DNA from: Pomphorhynchus laevis
Taxonomy: Eukaryota; Acanthocephala; Palaeacanthocephala; Echinorhynchida; Pomphorhynchidae
Reading direction: 5' to 3'
NCBI GenBank assembly: GCA_012934845.2
Contig: WNNJ02000923.1
Location: 62,001-126,000 of the forward strand
DNA: 64,000 nt
Shown here: positions 57,300 through 64,000 of the stretch, in pieces
How the letters are laid out: every line of letters begins with the position of its first letter
Numbering within the stretch: the stretch's first letter is position 1
Notes under the pieces: generated by a model
What the model was told of the DNA's origin: nothing
Seen by the model: the letters and a program-made list of their open reading frames with translations, nothing else
Database searches by the model: none
Program-made: the position numbers and the translations under genes

Positions 57300-58470
57300 C
57301 AACAATTATTAAAATTAATAAAAAAATGCAGGTCTTTGATGTTTAAATAATTTTAACAACCTTATCAAAACAGAGCTTTAGAGGCAAACGTGAGAGCATT
57401 CTGTGTGTTCAATATTTGTACCTGGACATCTCCGAAGGTCACGATGAGTGAATGGCTAGCCAATCTAAGAGCTTGGACACACGTAGAACCTGATTTTGCA
57501 TACAAACGCATATTTTCTTTCACAACCAAGCTACCTAATCCGTTTATTGGGCTGTTTTTTAATTTATCTTGCGCTCAATCGATTTAATCATTTCATTTGA
57601 TGATGACCTATTCCACTAGTCTCGGCTGCAACTATTGTACAGAGCGTACATGGTCCCGCTCTTTAATATATTCGTATTTGTTACATTTACGTGGCTCGTC
57701 ATCCTCGAAACAAGATGACGCTAATTTTCACAGATATGACTAAACATTACAGTTGAAGATACAAGCGTCTGAAACCAATAGCGTTATCCTAACACACAGC
57801 AGGCCGCAAAACACTATATCCGGGCACGCATCTGTGCCCGGATAGGGTGACTGTTTCTAATGAGGTTTAAATCCTACACAATTGCATACGATTATATACG
57901 TGTCGGCTACTATGTCGATGATATCATGGTTTCGTATGTAAGGCGTGTCCCTCCTTTTTTATGATAGAGCATGATTTAGGTTCTGATCATAACCGCAAAC
58001 ACATGTTTTTGCCAGATGTGATGGGGGCAAATTGTAAAGAGCAGCTAGATCATCTCGAAATTATCTAGATGTAAGACTAAAAATCTGTTATTCTATAGTC
58101 GTACTGTGAAACAGCTAGACGACCTGCAAAATTTAGGTTTATTTTCGTGTATTTTCTACCGAATTCGTGTTTTTCCTTTAGCTTACCGGTATAATGCTTA
58201 TTATTAATATCTCTAACGATAGTTGCTATCATCATGTACTGTTTGTGTCTTTGAACTGATTCTGAAGAATCGTCGTATGAATTGTAGAGCATTTTTAGAT
58301 TCTTCATATTGATGATATGCCTCTCATATCAGGTTCATCATCCAAAAGCTGCCCTTATGTGGTAGAACAATACCAATCGACTTAAAAATTGATGAAGCTA
58401 AGTTAATTATATGTTGAGTTATCGAGCTACCGATAATATTTATTATAATACTTTATTGCAATAAAATTTA
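57300..58470. other. Decayed stretch with moderate GC, no gene recognised
   Basis: About 57360-58310 is less AT-rich than true spacer and looks like decayed coding or element sequence. The plus frame 57390-57587 and the minus frame 58077-58307 have no recognisable domain. A YVDDIMVS peptide near 57910 resembles an RT active site, but no other RT motif accompanies it. Confidence 0.4.
57817..57844. repeat. Strong GC hairpin, 11-bp arms, 6-nt loop
   Basis: TATCCGGGCAC and GTGCCCGGATA around GCATCT. The most GC-rich hairpin in the window; it is not followed by a T-run. Confidence 0.9.
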
Positions 58471-58477
58471 TTGCAAT

Positions 58478-58985
58478 AAACAATCGAGCTGCCACTGCAA
58501 AAAATATCGAACTACGGCTGCAATAATCGATTGAACTGCCGCTGTAACTAACGACCTCGTAGCCGCTTCAGTGAACGACCGAGATACCCCAGCAAAAGAC
58601 GACCTCCAAGCAACTGCAGTGAGCGATCGAGCCTCAGTAAACAATTGAACTACTGCTGCAATAAAAGACAGTACATCCGCTGCAACTAATGTTGTCACAG
58701 CCTCTGCAATGAACGACCTAGCCTCCGCTGCAATAATCGACCGGACAGCCGCTGCAACTAACGACTGCCCAGCCGCTGCAGTGAACAACCGAGCCGCCGC
58801 TACAATAAACGATTAAACTGCGGCTTCAACTAACGACCTCCTAGCTTCTGCAATAAAAGACCGAGCTTCCGGTGCTACTCACGACCGGCTATCCGACGCA
58901 ACTAACGATCTCCCGGCTGCTGCAATTATGACCGAGCTGGCGATGCAACTCACGACCGTCTAGCAGCCACAATCTGCGATAGCGC
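58478..58985. repeat. 24-bp minisatellite, about 20 diverged units
   Basis: Unit close to CGACCGAGCAGCCGCTGCAA plus CTAA. Most units keep 24 bp; a few are 22-25 bp. Units differ from each other by several bases, so the array is old or under constraint. On the minus strand (58788-58468) a 106-codon frame shows an 8-residue period (RSLVAAAV, RSIIAAEA, RSFIAEAV). It has no flanking coding sequence, so translation is unproven. Confidence 0.85.
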
Positions 58986-59209
58986 GGCCGCTGCACGTAC
59001 CCACAAGCACATACGTTATCAGTGCTCTTTATTTCGTCGGAGCATCGCTTTGAACGTCACAGAACTAATTCACGGACACAGCCTCATTTACGAATGCCAG
59101 GTCAGGACTCCTGCCCTCATTTGATTTCGACCAAGAGATCGTTAGTGATCATTTCGACATGATTCCAAGCAGCATCAACTATAGATCTAAACAATCAATG
59201 TGCACAAAG

Positions 59210-61535
59210 TTTCAGGCCGAGGGTGTGTTTGTAGTAAGACGTATTCCACAAGAGGCTAGGCCAGCTGTAGCTGCGAAACTTTCTACGTTAATGAGTACGG
59301 TTGTAGTCATGTTAACGGATGAGTCAGCTTGGTAAACTCTACTTTGCTTCACAAAAGCCGCGCTTCGTTGAAGACTGTGACATTCGCGGGGAAGTTCGAA
59401 TGGTATGCAGTGAGACTACACTGCTGCAATACGAGAAATCACTACATCTGCACTGACGGCTAAGCATCCTCTTTGACGTCTTACAACATATAGGCGGCCT
59501 TTTAATCTAGAGTCCGAGTGCGGAATGATTGTTACTGCCGCGTCCCTAACCTCAACACTACAGTCCTTGCCACAGTCTTCAGCAGCAGGCCCGGGATGGA
59601 CTGAATCCTATGCACCTACAAGACCTTCTCGTAAATTCTGTAATCGCTCCTGCGATTCAACTTTACAATGCATTGTCGAACTTGATTTCGACTATCCTGA
59701 GGGGGATGATGCTAGAAAATGTTGCCAAAATTCTTTGTGGAGGCAGACTATTCGCCTTCTCAAAAAAAACTATGGCATTCGACCGATTGCAGTGGGGTTT
59801 ACCATTCGCAAGTCAGCTCGCTACCGAGTTGCTTGTCGATCAACATCTTCCGGTTAAGTTAGGTGTCAGCGTACGATGCGGTGTCGAGGCAACAGTAAAT
59901 GCCTCTCGTACGTTTCTGTGGGCCATCGCAACCCAGAACCAAGCAATGGTAAAACTGAATTTTAGTAATGCTTCAATTGCGTAAGCAAAGACAGTCTTGC
60001 TTAACGTCGCGCGCCATGTTTCTCAGATCCTACCATTCCTTAACCTATGCTACGCCCTCCCGAGTATTCTTATTTTTGGTAGTGTGCACATTATATCCTG
60101 GGAAGGCATCCAACAGGGTGATCCACTGGGTTCAATGAACTTCTGCCTGGCAGTTAACGCTCTAGCACACAGTCTGTAGACTTGAATCAATATTTTGTAC
60201 TTATATGACTGCGTTCTGGACGGTACTGCAGCCACCATCCTTTCAGACATTTGAAAAATTCCGGCAGCGGGGTTAGAAATCGGATTGAAGTAAAATTTCG
60301 AAAAGTGTGAGGTAATCACAGACAACCCAGATCTAATGTACAGCACCCAACTAACTGGGTGCCGTACAGTTTCACTTCAAGACACTACGCTATTGGGATC
60401 TCCTCTAGGAGGCAAAGCTAATATTGATGGAGCTCTGTGTAAAGCCGTGAACGAGCTTCATAACGCAGGAAAAAGACTTATTGCTTTAAGTATTCTTTCC
60501 TACTTCTGCGAAGCTCGCTCTGCCTTCCAAAAATAGCTTTCCTCCTTCAATGTTCCCCTGCTTTTGGAGCAAGGAACTACACTCATTCGACGAAGAAGTC
60601 CGCCGTCTACTGAGCATAGTACAGTATGTAACGCTTCCTAGTGATGCGTGGCGGAAGACTACCTTATCGATCAGACTCGGAGGTATTAGTGTCCGACAAG
60701 CGCTAGAAGTCGCAATACCTCCGTTCAGCTCTTCCTTATGCTTAACAAAAGAGCTAAGCAAAAGACTTCTAGGAAACTGCCCGTCACTCCATCCACTCTT
60801 AGCAGATCCAGACTTTGAAAAAGCTGCAATCCAATGGCACGCTGAATTTCAGCAGGAAACCATCCCATCGGAGCCGACACTTCAAAAACGATGGATGGGA
60901 GACTATTATGATGCGTGTCATAAAAGCTTGTCGGCAAAGCAACTAGTCCCGAATCTCGTTATCACCTATTGCTACCGCTTCAAAATGGTCTAGCGCATTC
61001 ATCGAGTCATCACCGATAGCTAACGTTGGCACCCGGCTTGATTACTAATCATTGTCCACCACAGTTGCACTCAGACATGGCGTTCAATGTGATCAACCAC
61101 ATCGATGTTTATGCGGAGAAGCGGTCCGGAAAAACCGCGCTCATGCGCTAGACTGCAACAAAACAAAAGGCAGAAGCGTACGCCATTTAGCGGTCAATGA
61201 AATTGTGAGAATGGCTCTAGCCTCCGCAGAAATTTCATCCAGAATGGAACCTGCCGATTTAACTCGAGACGACGTCAAGCGGTCCGACGGGGCTTAGTTT
61301 CTGCCGTGGGAGGAGGGAGCGAGTGCTTGTTGGGGACTTTACTTGCCCAAACACTCTCGTAGCCAGTCACATGGCGCGTAGTACATTCTGCAAGTTTCGT
61401 TGCTGATCGAAAAAATAGTTCGGTCGAGTGGAGATAAACGGGCAATGAGTATCCTCGTGCAGCGAATTAGTGCATCGGTGCAACGAGGAAACAGGGCTTG
61501 TTTTGCGGAGTATGCAGGAGAACCATCACTATATT
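59210..61535 (+). mobile_element. LINE with restriction-like endonuclease (R2-like group), heavily decayed
   Basis: N-terminal VVRRIPQEARPAVAAKLSTL (from about 59230) matches RRIPWSLRNKAARIFTNL of the LINE at 22137. RT: YGIRPIAVGFTIRK (59780-59830), VKLNFSNAS (about 59950), CYALPSILIFG, then WEGIQQGDPLGSMNFCLAV (60085-60150). The active site reads YLYDC where YLDDC-type is expected, so the first Asp is lost. Then LLGSPLGGKANID, LSIRLGGISVRQA, the knuckle CLCGEAVRKNRAHALDC, and VRHLAVNEIV (61052-61220) and a nuclease start RDDVKRSDGA. It ends with QRISASVQRGN near 61470. Many frameshifts and stops; no part is functional. Confidence 0.8.
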
Positions 61536-61539
61536 TCTA

Positions 61540-61895
61540 ATATATTGTATTTATTTTAGTCATTTACAAGATCATTTGTAAATCAATACTTACGGCCTAT
61601 CATAATTGTCAGGATAATAGAATAAAGATGACGAGAAACTGAGCTAATACTTTTGGCTTATAATATTTTATATCAGAATGATAAAATATTCAGACTACGA
61701 CTTGATCACGGTTTAGAAAAATTCGTTCACGCTCTGGAAAACTCGTCTATTTATAAACGCAAATTTTCACCAACAGAAATTTCACCAAAATTTCTGATAA
61801 GAAACTTATCAGAAATTTGTCTTTTAGGAAACAACTACCGTAGGATAATATAATTATGCATTATCTGTATCAGTTGAACTGTCTGTTTCAGTCCA
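61540..61895. other. AT-rich spacer with perfect hairpins
   Basis: No gene. A 14-bp-arm hairpin lies at 61788-61818. Confidence 0.5.
61788..61818. repeat. Perfect hairpin, 14-bp arms, 3-nt loop
   Basis: AAATTTCTGATAAG and CTTATCAGAAATTT around AAA. A related AGAAATTTCACCAAAATTTC precedes it. Confidence 0.9.
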
Positions 61896-62150
61896 CTAAT
61901 CATCGAGATTATATATAATCTCGATGATTATATAAAATTCCTTCGTGCTAGAGCATTGGTCTAGCATGTGATTCATTACTTCCTCGCATAGTTGATCAAC
62001 GTTATCACCATTAGTTAATTTTGTATCAAAAGGCGTTGCCGTTGTCAAATCTGTATGTGTAAGGCTATTTTCTTGTTTTGCAGTTTCGGTAATAACAGAT
62101 TTTAGATTTATAGAGGAATCTTCTTCAGTAAAATCGATAAACTTCGATAC
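61896..62150 (-). other. Open frame continuing after the phosphatase stop
   Basis: After the TAG that ends the phosphatase frame, the same frame stays open for 84 codons: VSKFIDFTEEDSSINL, then VITETAKQENSLTHTDL, QLCEEVMNHMLDQCSS. It ends at TAG (61896-61898), inside a palindrome. The composition (E, D, S, T-rich) looks like a disordered protein tail. It may be the former or alternative C-terminus. Confidence 0.4.
61897..61930. repeat. Perfect 34-bp palindrome, no spacer
   Basis: TAATCATCGAGATTATA followed by its exact reverse complement. It overlaps the end of the open frame downstream of the phosphatase. Confidence 0.95.
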
Positions 62151-63110
62151 CTATTTAAGGTTGATCTTCATGTTGGCATCGCAGAACGCTTGTATGATTG
62201 ATAGGAAACAGAATCTGGGCTGCTCCGGTGTTTGAACAAGCCCAGGACGTTGATTACGAAGATGGTGTAAAATATTCATAAGTTGAACATGAGAGTTACA
62301 ACCTTCACTTGCTGCAAGTAGAATGAGTACGATATCTACAAAAGCAAACGTGCCACTTCTTCCGATACCAGCACTGCAATAAATAACTGGTGAGTGTTCG
62401 AAGGCATGTTGACTTCGTAAAATGCTAAGAAAACGAAGGAAATTTTCAGGGCAAGAAGGTTCGCCAAAGTCAGGCAAATCAGTATAATTGTAATGATGTA
62501 TATCTCTTGTTTCGCCTGTATTGCTTTTTAGAATTTTTAAATTTCTCTTTACAAACGAATCGTCATGTATTCCAGATTGAAGTTCAACAGTCATATCGAC
62601 ATCGTTCAAACGCATAATTGCCGTATCTTCTTCGGTAAGACCATCGATTAGTATTTTTTCCATAGTGCACTCCATTGTAAAATACTGGAAGCATTTGGAA
62701 CGGCCCTTTTCCACTAACTTATTCAGCATAATAATCGACCGAACGTTTTCTTGCCAAACCATATTCCAATAATGTGAGATCGTGTTCGACAAATGGCCCT
62801 GAGTAAGTATGTATGATCGATTTGCAGGTTTATATCCAACAAAGTTAGCATTGATATACGATGTTTGACAGTTTTTAAGCTTTACTAATGTGCTGTCGAC
62901 TTCTCCATTGCGTTCTAAAAGTGGATCTGCATTGTAGTTATATCCACCCGACGGTTCATAGCCGCAAGCCCAATCATTCGTAAGATTTAGATCTTTTAAT
63001 TGACTCGGAGCAAGCCCGCGTATATTGGTGGGCATCTGTAATCCATAATCATTTAATCTTAGGAATTCTCGAAAATCTTCACACTTTTTATCTCGGTTGA
63101 TTTGCTGCAT
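62151..63110 (-). CDS. Protein tyrosine phosphatase, PTPN1/PTPN2-like, altered catalytic motifs
   Basis: A 319-codon single-domain classical PTP. Family landmarks: YINANF (85-90), RSYILTQG (98-105), WNMVW (115-119), VIYCSAGIGRSGTF (242-255) and the Q-loop VQTPEQ (292-297). Cys245 and Arg251 of the P-loop, the Asp of the WPD loop (214) and Gln293/297 are present. The P-loop His is Tyr (YC instead of HC), the WPD Trp is Leu (LPD), and the KNRYxD phosphotyrosine loop is not recognisable. It may be a weak or pseudo-phosphatase that still binds substrate. The ATG at 63110 is the first Met; the frame is open 30 codons further up, with an AG just after the ATG that could be a splice acceptor. No introns inside. 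Stop is TAG, after which the frame remains open. Confidence 0.85.
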   Translation of the reverse strand: MQQINRDKKCEDFREFLRLNDYGLQMPTNIRGLAPSQLKDLNLTNDWACGYEPSGGYNYNADPLLERNGEVDSTLVKLKNCQTSYINANFVGYKPANRSYILTQGHLSNTISHYWNMVWQENVRSIIMLNKLVEKGRSKCFQYFTMECTMEKILIDGLTEEDTAIMRLNDVDMTVELQSGIHDDSFVKRNLKILKSNTGETRDIHHYNYTDLPDFGEPSCPENFLRFLSILRSQHAFEHSPVIYCSAGIGRSGTFAFVDIVLILLAASEGCNSHVQLMNILHHLRNQRPGLVQTPEQPRFCFLSIIQAFCDANMKINLK

Positions 63111-63470
63111 ATGGATTTTGGTATTAGTTCGTCGGAACCCTTTGTCGGGTTTAGTGATATGCGGGAAACGCTGGCGGATAAAGGCTCCGTAGGCCCGCTT
63201 TCAGAAATATTTAATGTATATACGAAAAAGATAAACGATGCAAAGATAATCCTACAGTCACAAAATTACTTCGTATGAAAGCAAATGATTCCAATAACAT
63301 AATGATGCTGGTTATTTGTCATAACCAGCATCATTATGCTGTTATCAGTGAACTACTTACACTATCCAACTAATAAACTAAACAGTTTTTCATAGTTTAA
63401 AATCAAAAAAGGTGCTTATGTTTCTTACAGTACTTAAATCTATTTTAATTTTTAAACTACTTAAAAGTCT
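63111..63470. other. Phosphatase upstream region
   Basis: 63111-63200 is open in the phosphatase frame (RFPHITKPDKGFRR) and could be coding. Beyond it I see no exon. A perfect hairpin lies at 63299-63337. No TATA box or other promoter element can be assigned. Confidence 0.4.
63299..63337. repeat. Perfect hairpin, 17-bp arms, 5-nt loop
   Basis: ATAATGATGCTGGTTAT and ATAACCAGCATCATTAT around TTGTC. Confidence 0.95.
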
Positions 63471-63479
63471 AATTGATTT

Positions 63480-64000
63480 TTAACAGTCTATTAGTTGATT
63501 TTTAAATTTATTTAAAAAGTTATTTATGGGAATAAGACGACTGACAGTGTAAGCACATAGATCTTTCGAATCCAAAACTTCCGTTGCGATTTTCACGACG
63601 AAATCCCTCAAAACATTTATCAAACATCTCGATTCACTTCCAAATGCCATCAAAAATGATCTCCATGCATCCGCATCCACACCGGAAGGACCAGCTGATC
63701 CGTGAGTTCGTCGTGCCGCTTTTATTATATCTGAGTCATTTAAACTAAAATATCTGACATTATTATGTTCTATACATCCATCTATCTTTGAGTGTAATGT
63801 AAATTCATGGTCGATGTGCGATCCATTTGGGTGCATTTCCTTTAGGTGTTGCCATACTGATTTCCCATTTACATCACTATTGACATTCAAAATGTTAGAA
63901 TATTCTTCCTCCTGTATTAATCTAAGTGCCTTTCCAATTTTTCCTGCACGAATGAAATTCACTGCCTTTTTTATTTTTGAGGTTGGGGTTTTCTCAGCAG
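63480..64000 (-). mobile_element. LINE N-terminal fragment running off the window
   Basis: Minus-strand frame open from the window edge (AEKTPTSKIKKAVNFIRAGK) to a stop at 63480. It has the pre-RT region of the R2-like invertebrate LINEs: GKIGKALRLIQEEE, VWQHLKEMHPNGS, RRTHGSAGPSGVDADAWRSF and YTVSRLIPI. Homology ends after RLIPI, just before the RT proper (normally followed by RPIG), so this copy is truncated near 63500. No stop or frameshift is seen in the visible part. The 5' start lies outside the window. Confidence 0.8.

Noticed and set aside
57905-57940. YVDDIMVS peptide resembling an RT active site
   Set aside because: No other RT motif in the expected spacing on either side, and stops follow at once.

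Overview
The window reads as a strongly AT-rich metazoan nuclear sequence. It has no operons or ribosome-binding sites, reading frames are sparse, and the intergenic sequence is dominated by retroelements. The species cannot be named. LINE proteins carrying an AGPSG motif plus a CCHC/RHN restriction-like endonuclease are, from memory, common in cnidarians and other invertebrates. One LINE resembles a family I remember best from teleost fish. A marine or parasitic invertebrate is therefore a fair guess, but only a guess.

Host genes are few. The best is a PTPN1/PTPN2-like protein tyrosine phosphatase on the minus strand (62151-63110) whose catalytic signatures are altered. A possible first exon of a secreted protein (55949-56197, minus) ends in a splice-donor-like sequence that has been duplicated 1.3 kb away. 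A small acidic ORF (25942-26214) has no recognised family.

Layout: 1-2.1 kb, a three-unit ~315-bp tandem repeat. 2.2-5.0 kb, Penelope-like element (PLE) pieces: a GIY-YIG endonuclease fragment, a structured 3' region and a reverse transcriptase. 5.3-9.9 kb, degraded repeats and PLE tails. 10.6-13.6 kb, a large 12-bp minisatellite. 13.8-16 kb, diverged repeats and a hammerhead-like motif. 17.4-20.9 kb, a mosaic of PLE and LINE pieces. 21.7-27.2 kb, a ~750-bp inverted repeat enclosing a nearly full-length LINE, a PLE tail and the acidic ORF. 28.0 kb, a tRNA-headed SINE. 28.9-32.2 kb, a CR1/Jockey-like LINE. 34.7-35.5 kb, a LINE endonuclease fragment. 36.4-39.3 kb, a second APE-type LINE family. 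39.3-43.2 kb, a decayed Ty3/Gypsy element with 88-bp LTRs. 45.0-46.0 kb, a second PLE lineage. 46.5-48.0 kb, another copy of the second APE-type family. 48.8-50.4 kb, a long polar LINE C-terminal tail. 52.5-55.3 kb, an RTE-like LINE lacking its RT palm. 56.4-57.0 kb, another PLE tail. 58.5-59.0 kb, a 24-bp minisatellite. 59.2-61.5 kb, a decayed LINE. 62-63.2 kb, the phosphatase. 63.5-64 kb, the start of another LINE that runs off the window.

The most interesting signals are not genes. (1) A pseudoknot-capable RNA motif is preserved by G-U exchanges in four copies of the PLE 3' region. (2) A near-complete hammerhead architecture sits at 15742-15818. (3) Perfect short hairpins are unusually dense across unrelated sequence. 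(4) The LINE/PLE mosaics and the recent inverted duplication suggest template switching during repair or retrotransposition.
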